14,111 nt of DNA from Lachnospiraceae bacterium (GCA_019424135.1 JAHYZZ010000031.1:1-14111), one strand, 5' to 3'; shown: positions 1 to 6,755, numbered from the stretch's first letter. The notes: generated by a model not told the origin, from the sequence alone. Numbers and translations are program-made.

Positions 1-5
1 AATTA

Positions 6-48
6 GCCCTTATAGGGCGAGAACAAACCACCGGCTAAGCCGGTGGTT
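6..48. other. Tandem hairpins at the window edge
   Basis: Two inverted repeats follow each other. GCCCT/AGGGC (6-10 and 14-18) has a 3-nt loop. AACCACCGGC/GCCGGTGGTT (26-35 and 39-48) is a perfect 10-bp stem with loop TAA. The second is followed by TCTGATTATGTTT, not a clean T-run, so a classical terminator fits poorly. Paired small hairpins of this kind occur at the right end of IS200/IS605-type elements, where they form the 3' part of the omega RNA of a TnpB gene. The upstream gene lies outside the window, so that reading is only inference. A terminator or attenuator of the upstream gene is the main alternative. Confidence 0.4.
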
Positions 49-193
49 CTGATTATGTTTAAAAGCCATGTGACTTCTTGGGGCGGTCTGCCCTGTTGGC
101 GATTCAGGAAAAGAATTAAGAAAATCTTTCGAAAAATCCACCATAAGTATTTGGTTTTATCCGATATGCTATGAGCACATAGGAGGAAACCGT

Positions 194-919
194 ATGAACA
201 ACATAATAGAGGTCAACAACTTATATAAGCTGTACCGGGTAGGCAATGAGGTGGTGCACGCTTTGGATGGCGTCAGTTTCACGATCCCTCAGGGAGAATT
301 TTGTGCGATTGTCGGGACATCCGGATCAGGGAAGTCTACGCTGCTCAACATGCTGGCAGGGCTTGAGAAGCCAACGATAGGGAAGATAAAGATCGCAGGG
401 CAGCAGATTGAACATTTTAGTGAGGATCAGCTGGTGTCCTTTCGAAGGAAAAATGTGGGGTTTATCTTCCAGTCGTTTCATCTTTTGGGGACGATGAACG
501 CGCTGGAAAATGTGGCGCTGCCCTTAAGTTTTCGGGGGATTCCAAAAGAGCAGAGATTAAAAGTGGCAGACAGGATGCTGGATCTGGTAAATTTATCCGG
601 ACATAAAAAACATCTTCCAAATCAGATGTCCGGCGGACAGCAGCAAAGAGTTGGAGTCGCAAGAGCGCTGGCTGTGAATCCCAGCATCATTTTTGCGGAT
701 GAGCCTACTGGAAATCTGGATTCTCGCACATCCGGAGAAGTGATGGAGCTGATGCATCAGGTAGTGTATGAACAGAAAAAAACACTGGTAATGGTAACCC
801 ATGATGATAAGCTTGCATCTTTTGCAGACCGGGTTCTTCGTATCAGTGACGGAAAGATCATAGAGGTTGTAGAAAATCGTAGACAGAAAAATAAGGAGAA
901 GGGGGAAACAGTGATATGA
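194..919 (+). CDS. ABC transporter ATP-binding protein, MacB/LolD-like
   Basis: This 241-residue cytoplasmic ATPase powers the FtsX-type permease encoded two genes downstream. All motifs are intact: Walker A GTSGSGKST (41-49), Q-loop Gln93, signature MSGGQQQR (145-152), Walker B IIFADE (165-170), D-loop and switch His203. The stretch GTMNALENVALPL after the Q-loop is typical of the LolD/MacB/YtrE subfamily, whose members mostly move lipids, peptides or drugs or couple ATP hydrolysis to work outside the membrane rather than import solutes. An AGGAGG site lies about 7 nt before the ATG at 194. The stop overlaps the next start as ATGA (916-919), implying translational coupling. A short charged tail (residues 229-241) follows the domain. 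I see no convincing promoter in 60-193. The substrate is unknown. Confidence 0.93.
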   Translation: MNNIIEVNNLYKLYRVGNEVVHALDGVSFTIPQGEFCAIVGTSGSGKSTLLNMLAGLEKPTIGKIKIAGQQIEHFSEDQLVSFRRKNVGFIFQSFHLLGTMNALENVALPLSFRGIPKEQRLKVADRMLDLVNLSGHKKHLPNQMSGGQQQRVGVARALAVNPSIIFADEPTGNLDSRTSGEVMELMHQVVYEQKKTLVMVTHDDKLASFADRVLRISDGKIIEVVENRRQKNKEKGETVI

Positions 920-2475
920 ACACAGTGATGGGAAGGAAAACAGGCAGGATGATGGTGATTGGTGCATTGGCAGCAGCAGTGGGGGTGTTGGCTGCCATGC
1001 TGATCTTGTCTTTTGCGGCGAAACCGATAGAAGTAAAGGCGGCGGAGCCGGAAATCACACTGGCGTCTAAGGGAAATCAGGTGCCGGTGTATCAGGCAGG
1101 GAAGGAGCAGAGCTGGACAATTGAGGTGACAAATCACACAGATCAGAACATCTCTGCAAGGATTTTTCCGGAGATGGGAAATACCAATGAAGAATGGCCA
1201 TTTGTGACGGACACGCAGAACTATAGCCAGACGGTGGAACTTCCTGCCGGGAAAATGGTAGAGGTAGTATTTCGCTTCACGCAAAGAGAGGATGTGCCGA
1301 CTGCCAGATATACCATTGCATTTTCCGTGGAGACGGCAGAGGGGATGAAAGCTTGCCAGAAATTTTATGTCAATACCACAGCAAAAGAACAAAAGCCTGA
1401 GTCCGACGGACAAAAGCAGCCTTCCTTTGGAGGCGTGACAGAAACACAGCCCCAGATGCAAACACCTCTTAGCGCAGATGCCGGAGGATTCAGCAACGGA
1501 GCTGCCATATACAGCAGCGAAGCCGGAGGCGGCGGGGCAGAGTCCGGAGGAGGAGCTACGGGCAGCGACTCGGTTCCAAGAGTGATCGTGACAGGATTTT
1601 CTACGGATCCGGCAGAAGTTCGGGCAGGCACGGATTTTACCCTGACCATTCATCTGAGAAATACTTCCAAGGCAACTCGGGTTGGAAATATGCTGTTTGA
1701 CCTGCAGGCTCCGACGGAAGGATCAGAAGATACGCAGGCTCCGGCGTTCCTGCCGGCATCAGGTTCCAGTTCTATCTTTTTAGATGGCATCCCGGCAGGG
1801 CGCACGGCAGACATTTCCATAAAACTAAATGCCCGGGCGGACTTGCTGCAGAAGCCTTATAGTGTCAATTTGTCCATGAAATATGAGGACGGCAATGGGC
1901 AGCAGATTGAGGCAGCCTCCCTGCTTTCAGTTCCGGTGAAGCAGGATGCCAGATTTGAATTTAGCAAATTTGAGCTGAGTCCGGAGAGCATTGCTGTAGG
2001 AGAAGAGGCAAATGTGATGACCAGCCTTTATAATCTGGGACGGACAAAACTGTATAATGTAAAGGCGGTGTTTGAAGGCTCTGGTATTGAGACGGAAGAA
2101 GTCTTTGTGGGCAATGTGGACTCCGGGGCATCGGCATCCATTGATGCCATGCTGGAAGGAAAGAAGGCGACAAAAGGACCGTCCAAGGTGACGATGAAGA
2201 TGATTTATGAGGATGAGGCTGGAAATCCGTCGGAGACAACAAAGGATTTGGAGCTGGAAGTGATAGAAGACGAAGGCAATATGGAGGCATCAGCTCCCCT
2301 GGAGGAGGAAAACAGCGGATTTCCACTGCTTCCGGTTGCAGCAGGGGTCGTAGTGGTTCTGGCAGCAGGGATCACAGGGGGGATTTTGGTACGGAAAAGG
2401 AAAAACCGCAGCATAGACGAAGAGGAGGCGTTTTTGGATGAGCTGGATAGATCTTTTGAGGATGAGCAGCAGTAA
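916..2475 (+). CDS. Secreted, membrane-anchored CARDB/COG1361-like beta-sandwich protein
   Basis: This 519-residue protein probably acts as the extracytoplasmic partner of the flanking ABC transporter. A hydrophobic signal segment (residues 12-35) is followed by a likely cleavage site near VKAA (40-43). Three beta-rich modules follow, at about 44-155, 221-335 and 340-455. They resemble NEW3/CARDB-type domains, with phrases such as WTIEVTNHTDQNIS, FTLTIHLRNTSKAT and NVMTSLYNLGRTKLYNV that are typical of COG1361 proteins. A Gly/Ser/Gln-rich linker occupies about 156-218. A C-terminal transmembrane helix (471-492) ends in RKRKNR, so the acidic tail (about 27 residues) should be cytoplasmic. The gene sits where MacAB-type operons carry a membrane fusion protein. 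It overlaps both neighbours (ATGA upstream, 38 nt downstream). The family match is by eye from sequence pattern and the function is inferred. Confidence 0.85.
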   Translation: MNTVMGRKTGRMMVIGALAAAVGVLAAMLILSFAAKPIEVKAAEPEITLASKGNQVPVYQAGKEQSWTIEVTNHTDQNISARIFPEMGNTNEEWPFVTDTQNYSQTVELPAGKMVEVVFRFTQREDVPTARYTIAFSVETAEGMKACQKFYVNTTAKEQKPESDGQKQPSFGGVTETQPQMQTPLSADAGGFSNGAAIYSSEAGGGGAESGGGATGSDSVPRVIVTGFSTDPAEVRAGTDFTLTIHLRNTSKATRVGNMLFDLQAPTEGSEDTQAPAFLPASGSSSIFLDGIPAGRTADISIKLNARADLLQKPYSVNLSMKYEDGNGQQIEAASLLSVPVKQDARFEFSKFELSPESIAVGEEANVMTSLYNLGRTKLYNVKAVFEGSGIETEEVFVGNVDSGASASIDAMLEGKKATKGPSKVTMKMIYEDEAGNPSETTKDLELEVIEDEGNMEASAPLEEENSGFPLLPVAAGVVVVLAAGITGGILVRKRKNRSIDEEEAFLDELDRSFEDEQQ

Positions 2476-3862
2476 TCTGAAGCGGAGAAAGCTTCGGACG
2501 TTCCTGACGGTTCTTGGTGTGGTGATCGGTACGGCATCTATTGTCGTGATGATTTCCCTGGGTCTGGGACTTCAGCAGTCTTTGTACCGGCAGGTGGAGC
2601 AGTCGGGAGGGCTGACTATGATCCGTGTGACAGGGGCGGATTCCGGCAGCGCCATGATGTACTCAAATGAGTCAGAAAAAGTGGAAAAATATATTGATGA
2701 TAAACTGATCAAAGAGCTGGCAGGACTTGAATATGTAGAAAGAGCGGCTCCGGTCTATGAAATGTCGGTTGCGCTTCTGAAGGGATCTTATGTGGGGCAG
2801 GTACAGCTTGTGGCAATGCCGCCGGAGGCTTTGCAGGCCATGAAGATTCCTCTGGCAGAAGGAAGACTTCCTCAAAGCGGGAAGAGTCAGCTGGAACTAT
2901 TATATGGAAATGGGATTCCCACCATGTTTCATGAAAAGGGAAGTGACAAAGGGTATTATGAGACTGGGATGCTTCCGGATATTGACTTTATGAAAGACTC
3001 CTTCTTCCTGGTGTTGGATGCAGATGCATATTTCAGACAGCAGGAAAAGGAAGCAGGAGGTCAAAGCGTGGCTTCTGGAAAGGAGGCAGAGTCAGGGGAA
3101 GGAACAGGAGGAATCCAGGCCCAGAGTCAGACGGTGGCAAAGCATATTGTAGGAGCCAGCGGTATGGTGGAAGGAAGTCCCGATGAGTATAATCCCTACT
3201 ATTATAATGTCTACTGTGACTTGAACACGCTGAAGCAGATGTTGAAAAAAGAATTTTCCGGCCGTGCGATACCGGGGCAGCCGACGACCAAGTCTGGCAA
3301 GCCATACTCTAAATTCTGCTATTCGTATGCGCAGGTGAAGGTAACGGATATGGAACATGTAGATACGGTGGCGGATGCGATCCGTGGGATGGGATATAAT
3401 GTAGAGACAAATGTGGAATATCTCAACAGTATGAAGGGACAGTTTAAAATTGTCCAGGCCGTGCTGGGAGGTATTGGAGCCGTATCCCTTCTGGTCGCTG
3501 CAATCGGCATTGCCAATACAATGATGATGTCCATTTATGAACGAACCAAAGAGATTGGTGTCATTAAAGTGTTAGGCTGCAGCTTGAAGAATATCCGTCA
3601 GCTCTTTTTACTGGAAGCTGCATTTATCGGTTTGATTGGCGGCGTGGCAGGAAATGTGCTAAGTCTGATCATGTCGGCAGCGATAAATGTGATTACCGGC
3701 CATGGAAAAGCCATGGGATTCGATGGAAACATATCGTACATTCCTCTTTGGCTGGTACTCGCCTCCATGCTCTTTGCCATGATGGTGGGTATCACAGCAG
3801 GATATTTTCCGGCCCTTCGGGCAATGCGGTTGAGTCCACTTGCCGCGATCCGGGGCGATTAA
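2438..3862 (+). CDS. FtsX/MacB-type ABC transporter permease
   Basis: This 474-residue membrane subunit belongs to the MacB/LolC/FtsX superfamily. The topology is standard: a short cytoplasmic start (SSNLKRRKLRTFLTVLGVVIG), TM1 at about 22-44, a large extracytoplasmic MacB_PCD-like region at about 45-335, then three helices at about 340-362, 388-412 and 436-457. The hallmark FtsX stretch AIGIANTMMMSIYERTKEIGVIKVLG and the ending FPALRAMRLSPLAAIRGD are both present. The extracytoplasmic part carries a Gly/Ser/Glu/Gln-rich insert at about 203-231. I chose the ATG at 2438 because AGAGGAGG (2421-2428) lies 9 nt before it. The in-frame ATG at 2462 has no well-spaced site. The gene overlaps the previous one by 38 nt in another frame. 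It pairs with the ATPase at 194-919, and the substrate is unknown. Confidence 0.92.
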   Translation: MSWIDLLRMSSSNLKRRKLRTFLTVLGVVIGTASIVVMISLGLGLQQSLYRQVEQSGGLTMIRVTGADSGSAMMYSNESEKVEKYIDDKLIKELAGLEYVERAAPVYEMSVALLKGSYVGQVQLVAMPPEALQAMKIPLAEGRLPQSGKSQLELLYGNGIPTMFHEKGSDKGYYETGMLPDIDFMKDSFFLVLDADAYFRQQEKEAGGQSVASGKEAESGEGTGGIQAQSQTVAKHIVGASGMVEGSPDEYNPYYYNVYCDLNTLKQMLKKEFSGRAIPGQPTTKSGKPYSKFCYSYAQVKVTDMEHVDTVADAIRGMGYNVETNVEYLNSMKGQFKIVQAVLGGIGAVSLLVAAIGIANTMMMSIYERTKEIGVIKVLGCSLKNIRQLFLLEAAFIGLIGGVAGNVLSLIMSAAINVITGHGKAMGFDGNISYIPLWLVLASMLFAMMVGITAGYFPALRAMRLSPLAAIRGD

Positions 3863-3865
3863 CTT

Positions 3866-3907
3866 CATTGGGGACGGGGGATTTTCGAAAATCCCCCGTC
3901 CCCAATG
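3866..3907. repeat. Perfect 42-nt palindrome between convergent genes (REP-like)
   Basis: Two 21-nt arms are exact reverse complements with no spacer, meeting at the central TCGA (3885-3888). The GC-rich part is GGGGACGGGGG on the left and CCCCCGTCCCC on the right, joined through ATTTTCGAAAAT. The palindrome begins 3 nt after the permease stop and ends directly against the stop codon of the minus-strand gene, so it fills the whole intergenic gap. There is no T-run on either side, so it is not a textbook terminator, although the hairpin could still protect both mRNA ends. Its GGGGACGG...CCGTCCCC form resembles dispersed REP-like repeats seen in Clostridia. Copy number cannot be tested here. 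Confidence 0.85.
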
Positions 3908-4171
3908 TTATTCTTCGATGACCTGGATCTCCAGATAGTCGAAATCAATGGAATCTACAAAATGATCTTGAGTGAATCGTGCCTTGGAGTGGCGCTTAAA
4001 TTCTTCGATTGTAGCATCCAGCCAGATTGGTTTACTTAAGTCAAATTCATAGCAGATTTCATCCAGTGCATGAAAGATTTTGTGGGTCCTGGTATCGTCA
4101 GAATCGTCGCAGACCACGGTGTCTTGGATCATCCGGTTATCTTTAAATTCTTTTCCCCATAAACGAAACAT
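3908..4171 (-). CDS. Small acidic conserved-type protein of unknown function (87 aa)
   Basis: I do not recognise a named family. The protein has 87 residues, starts MFRLWGKEFKDNRMI and ends DFDYLEIQVIEE. It is acidic and soluble, with no signal peptide, membrane segment or cysteine pair. The central part (THKIFHALDEICYEFDLSKPIWLDATIEEFKRHSK) looks like alternating helix and strand, as in a compact alpha/beta fold. The start at 4171 is supported by AAAGGAGG 7 nt upstream on the minus strand and by a promoter at 4199-4227. A longer frame reaching further upstream would run through that promoter and is rejected. It is the only minus-strand gene in the window. It is convergent with the ABC operon and divergent from the adenosyltransferase, so it is transcribed alone. 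It is real by signals and coding character, but its function is unknown. Confidence 0.8.
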   Translation of the reverse strand: MFRLWGKEFKDNRMIQDTVVCDDSDDTRTHKIFHALDEICYEFDLSKPIWLDATIEEFKRHSKARFTQDHFVDSIDFDYLEIQVIEE

Positions 4172-4198
4172 GGTACTTCCTCCTTTGGTAATGAATAT

Positions 4199-4227
4199 AG
4201 TATAAAAAGTTTCAATGGCGGTGTAAA
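4199..4227 (-). promoter_or_regulatory. Sigma-A-type promoter of the 87-aa gene
   Basis: Read on the minus strand, TTTACA (4222-4227) and TATACT (4199-4204) are separated by exactly 17 nt. Transcription would start near 4192, leaving about 20 nt of leader, which contains the AAAGGAGG ribosome binding site. Confidence 0.7.
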
Positions 4228-4270
4228 GCCCCAATCTTGGATTTGAGAACATGGAATTTGAAATCCCTGC

Positions 4271-4299
4271 TATACATTTTTCACTTATCTGATTATAAT
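4271..4299 (+). promoter_or_regulatory. Likely sigma-A-type promoter of the adenosyltransferase gene
   Basis: TATACA (4271-4276) and a perfect TATAAT (4294-4299) are 17 nt apart. The predicted transcript start near 4306 lies downstream of the first in-frame ATG (4302), so a later start codon must be used. This promoter and the minus-strand one at 4199-4227 are divergent within about 180 nt. I saw no cobalamin riboswitch (no B12-box-like GCCACTG) in this gap. Confidence 0.6.
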
Positions 4300-4349
4300 A
4301 AATGATGAGAAAAGATATGAAGATACGGATAGAAAGCGGGGAAATCAAT

Positions 4350-4874
4350 ATGATGGGCACAGGAAAGATCCATCTTTATTATGGAGACGGAAAGGGAAAG
4401 ACCACGGCGGCCATGGGACAGGTGATCCGGGCGGCAGGCGCGGGGCTTAAGGTGCTTGTGTTTCAATTCCTGAAGGATAATTCTTCCAGCGAACGAAGGA
4501 TCCTGGAACAGATCTCAAATGTGACCTGCCTGCCGGGAAGAGAGCCGGTTAAGTTTGTCAGCCGGATGAACGGGCCAGAGAAGGCAGAGCTTAAGCACTA
4601 TAACAACAAAGCCTTAGATGAGATCGTCAAATTTTGTTCTCCCTTTGACCTGCTGCTTTTGGATGAAGCGATTTGTGCCGTGCAGCTGAATGTTTTAAGT
4701 GAAGAGAAGTTGATAAGTTTTCTCAAGCATAAGCCCAGAGGACTGGAAGTGGTGCTGACTGGCCATGAGGCTTCGGATGCGCTGCTAGAAATGGCGGACT
4801 ATGCAACGCTGATGACAAAGATCAGACACCCCTATGACGAGGGTGTCACTGCAAGAGAAGGGATTGAGTTTTAA
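4350..4874 (+). CDS. cobO: Cob(I)yrinic acid a,c-diamide/cob(I)alamin adenosyltransferase, CobA/CobO/BtuR type
   Basis: This cytoplasmic enzyme transfers the 5'-deoxyadenosyl group of ATP to the cobalt of a reduced corrinoid, giving the coenzyme form of B12. From the ATG at 4350 it has 174 residues. The family P-loop GDGKGKTT lies at 12-19, next to the usual N-terminal KIHLYYG. Walker-B-like LLLLDE is at 101-106, followed by the GLEVVLTGHEAS segment (131-142) and the signature ending HPYDEGVTAREGIEF (160-174). Length and both ends match the family. The frame opens at 4302, but that ATG precedes the predicted transcript start. AGCGGGGA about 7 nt before 4350 is the best ribosome binding site; 4353 is equally possible. 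No other B12 genes are nearby, so the role could be corrinoid salvage as well as de novo synthesis. Confidence 0.9.
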   Translation: MMGTGKIHLYYGDGKGKTTAAMGQVIRAAGAGLKVLVFQFLKDNSSSERRILEQISNVTCLPGREPVKFVSRMNGPEKAELKHYNNKALDEIVKFCSPFDLLLLDEAICAVQLNVLSEEKLISFLKHKPRGLEVVLTGHEASDALLEMADYATLMTKIRHPYDEGVTAREGIEF

Positions 4875-4897
4875 TTTCTTAAATAAGTGTGAAATTC

Positions 4898-4927
4898 ATG
4901 ACACACATTCGTCCAATATGTTATACT
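4898..4927 (+). promoter_or_regulatory. Extended -10 promoter of the alarmone synthetase gene
   Basis: ATGACA (4898-4903) and TATACT (4922-4927) are 18 nt apart, with TG one base before the -10 box (TGTTATACT), which makes an extended -10. The start would be near 4934. A start codon at 4937 would then be almost leaderless, which favours 4982. Confidence 0.65.
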
Positions 4928-4981
4928 ATGTAACGTATGGAAAATGCTCTTCGAGAAAGAGAGGAGAGAGGACCTTTGAGT

Positions 4982-5665
4982 ATGGAAAACGCCATCAAGA
5001 ATTACGAAGACGTGGACAGCTGGAAGACGATTATGTTTCTGTACACTTCCGCACTGAAGGAGGTCGGGACGAAGCTTGAGATCCTCAACGATGAGTTTCA
5101 GCACGTGCACCAGTACAATCCCATAGAACATATTAAGACCCGGGTAAAAACACCGGAAAGCATCGTCAAGAAACTTAGAAAATACGGATATGAGATTTCC
5201 ATCGAAAATATGGTAAAATATGTCAATGACATTGCCGGAGTCCGGCTGATCTGTTCCTTTACCTCGGACATTTATCAGCTGGCGGAGATGATTGGAAATC
5301 AGAGCGATCTAAAAGTGCTGTCGATCAAGGATTATATCAAGAATCCAAAGGCCAGTGGATATAAGAGCTATCATATGCTGGTATCTGTTCCGATTTATCT
5401 GTCAGACAGCGTGGTAGACACCAAAGTAGAGATACAGATCCGGACCATTGCCATGGACTTCTGGGCAAGTCTGGAACATAAGATTTATTACAAATTTGAG
5501 GGGAACGCACCGGAGTATATCAGCCGCGACCTAAGAGAGTGTGCAGAGATGGTATCTTCGCTGGATGAGAAAATGCTTTCGCTGAATGAGGCGATCCAGA
5601 AGTGTCTGGAGGATCAGGAGGCCGAAAAGAAAAAAGCGAGAAAAAAAGGATATGAGCCGCAATGA
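4982..5665 (+). CDS. relQ: Small alarmone synthetase, RelQ-like GTP pyrophosphokinase
   Basis: This protein makes (p)ppGpp by moving pyrophosphate from ATP to GDP or GTP, acting as a stringent-response enzyme in the cytoplasm. From the ATG at 4982 it has 227 residues and only the RelA/SpoT synthetase domain. There is no hydrolase, TGS or ACT domain, so it is of the small synthetase class. The visible family blocks are NPIEHIKTRVKTPESIVKKLRKYG (46-69), NDIAGVRLIC (82-91) with the catalytic-region Asp83, KASGYKSYHML (123-133) and VEIQIRTIAMDFWASLEHKIYYK (149-171) with the conserved Glu150. The tail is Lys/Glu-rich and may form a helix for oligomer formation. The frame opens at 4937, but GAGGAGAGAGG (4961-4971) lies before 4982 and the promoter lies directly before 4937. 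It is monocistronic, with its own promoter and terminator. RelQ versus RelP is judged by overall pattern only. Confidence 0.9.
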   Translation: MENAIKNYEDVDSWKTIMFLYTSALKEVGTKLEILNDEFQHVHQYNPIEHIKTRVKTPESIVKKLRKYGYEISIENMVKYVNDIAGVRLICSFTSDIYQLAEMIGNQSDLKVLSIKDYIKNPKASGYKSYHMLVSVPIYLSDSVVDTKVEIQIRTIAMDFWASLEHKIYYKFEGNAPEYISRDLRECAEMVSSLDEKMLSLNEAIQKCLEDQEAEKKKARKKGYEPQ

Positions 5666-5677
5666 GCGGCAGGAAGC

Positions 5678-5720
5678 AAGGGCCTGAGCTTACCAAAGCT
5701 TTGGGCCTTTTGTTTTCTTT
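5678..5720 (+). terminator. Rho-independent terminator after the alarmone synthetase gene
   Basis: The stem pairs AAGGGCC (5678-5684) with GGCCTTT (5704-5710), with one G-U pair. It continues through AGCTT/AAGCT (5687-5691 and 5696-5700) around loop ACCA, with a small internal bulge. A T-rich run follows (TTTTGTTTTCTTTT). It starts about 12 nt after the stop codon at 5665. Confidence 0.85.
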
Positions 5721-5730
5721 TCGATACCTA

Positions 5731-5759
5731 TTGTCAAACGCTCTGTCAAATGCTAGAAT
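5731..5759 (+). promoter_or_regulatory. Extended -10 promoter of the YitT-family gene
   Basis: TTGTCA (5731-5736) and TAGAAT (5754-5759) are 17 nt apart, and TGC directly precedes the -10 box. Transcription should begin near 5766, giving a leader of about 60 nt to the chosen start at 5829 and making the in-frame TTG at 5769 unlikely. Confidence 0.7.
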
Positions 5760-5828
5760 GAGTGCGGATTGAGAAAGTTTACATCATTATATGATTTAGG
5801 AAGAAATGTGAAAGGAAAGGGATTAGAC

Positions 5829-6716
5829 ATGTGGGGGAAATTAGATGCAAAACAAAAATTGAAATTGATCCAGGCAGTTTATGCGGTGGTGGGAAGCCTG
5901 TTGTTTGCGCTGGGAGTCAATCTGATCATCGTGCCTATGAGTCTGTACAACGGAGGCTTTATGGGTATCGCCCAGCTGCTTCGTACATTCATCGTTGATT
6001 TTCTGCACGTGCCGGTACCCTCCGGCATGGATCTGGCAGGTATGATTTATTTTGTCATGAACATTCCGCTGTTTTACATGGGATACCGTGTACTGGGAAA
6101 GGGATTTGCCGTAAAGACCCTGGTGACAGTAGCCATTCAGAGTATCTTTATGATGATTGTGCCGATCCCGTCACAGCCGATCATCGAAGATTACCTGACT
6201 GCATGTATCATCGGCGGTATTGTGGCAGGAACCGGAACCGGACTGATCTTAAGAGGCAGAAGCTCCGGCGGCGGGCAGGACATTATTGGTCTGTGCTGCT
6301 CCAAGCGTTTTCCCAATTTCAGCGTAGGCAGGATTAACATTCTTATGAATTTTTTCGTTTATGCGATCTGTCTCTTCCTATTTAATATAGAGATTGTCAT
6401 TTACTCACTGATTTACGCAACCGTACTGTCCCTGGCAATTGACCGGGTACACATCCAGAACATCAACACCAGCGTCATGATCTTTACCAAAAAGGCTGGC
6501 ATCTCCAAAGCCATCATGGAGCAGATGGGCCGCGGAGTCACCAACTGGGATGGAGAAGGCGCATACACCAACAAAACATCTTACATCCTGTTCGTCCTGA
6601 TTTCCAAATACGAAGTCGGACAGCTCAAACAAATCGTACACAGCATCGATCCCAGAGCATTCATGATCTTCACCGAAGGATGCTCTGTAGACGGCAACTT
6701 TGAGAAACGACTGTAA
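5829..6716 (+). CDS. YitT family membrane protein (DUF161 plus DUF2179)
   Basis: This 295-residue integral membrane protein has the standard YitT layout. Hydrophobic helices span about 12-205, with the family phrases LFALGVNLIIVPMSLYNGGFMGIAQLL near the start and a glycine-rich GTGTGLILRGRSSGGGQDII in the middle. A cytoplasmic DUF2179 domain (about 210-295) runs from INTSVMIFTKK to AFMIFTEG. Substrate and mechanism are unknown for the family, and a transporter role is only presumed. I chose the ATG at 5829 because AAAGGAAAGG lies 8 nt upstream. An in-frame TTG at 5769 would add 20 polar residues but sits at the transcript start. The gene is monocistronic, with its own promoter and a strong terminator. 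Confidence 0.9.
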   Translation: MWGKLDAKQKLKLIQAVYAVVGSLLFALGVNLIIVPMSLYNGGFMGIAQLLRTFIVDFLHVPVPSGMDLAGMIYFVMNIPLFYMGYRVLGKGFAVKTLVTVAIQSIFMMIVPIPSQPIIEDYLTACIIGGIVAGTGTGLILRGRSSGGGQDIIGLCCSKRFPNFSVGRINILMNFFVYAICLFLFNIEIVIYSLIYATVLSLAIDRVHIQNINTSVMIFTKKAGISKAIMEQMGRGVTNWDGEGAYTNKTSYILFVLISKYEVGQLKQIVHSIDPRAFMIFTEGCSVDGNFEKRL

Positions 6717-6722
6717 CATTTG

Positions 6723-6755
6723 GGTACAGGGCATTTTACAAAAAGGTACAGGGCA
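6723..6755. repeat. Two copies of GGTACAGGGCA, 22 nt apart
   Basis: An 11-nt direct repeat occurs at 6723-6733 and 6745-6755, between the YitT stop and the terminator. GCATTTT (6731-6737) and AAAATGC (6755-6761) also form an inverted repeat around the second copy. It may be a small dispersed repeat or a processing structure. No function is visible. Confidence 0.55.

Noticed and set aside
60..193. Promoter for the first ABC operon
   Set aside because: TTGGTT (151) and TATGCT (165) are only 8 nt apart, and no other pair has workable spacing. The promoter may be atypical or lie further upstream.
1520..1565. GGAGGCGG-rich low-complexity stretch as a DNA repeat
   Set aside because: It encodes the Gly/Ser linker of the beta-sandwich protein and is explained by codon use for glycine.
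757..1653. Long minus-strand open frame (298 codons) opposite the first two genes
   Set aside because: Its translation is rich in Cys, His and Arg with no recognisable motif and no ribosome binding site, and it lies antisense to two well-supported genes. It is a shadow frame.
4172..4349. Possible cobalamin riboswitch before the adenosyltransferase gene
   Set aside because: No B12-box-like sequence or extended stem structure is visible, and the promoter at 4271-4299 leaves only about 45 nt of leader.
4834..5079. Open frame bridging the adenosyltransferase and alarmone synthetase genes
   Set aside because: It overlaps the ends of both real genes in another frame, crosses the promoter at 4898-4927 and has no family character.
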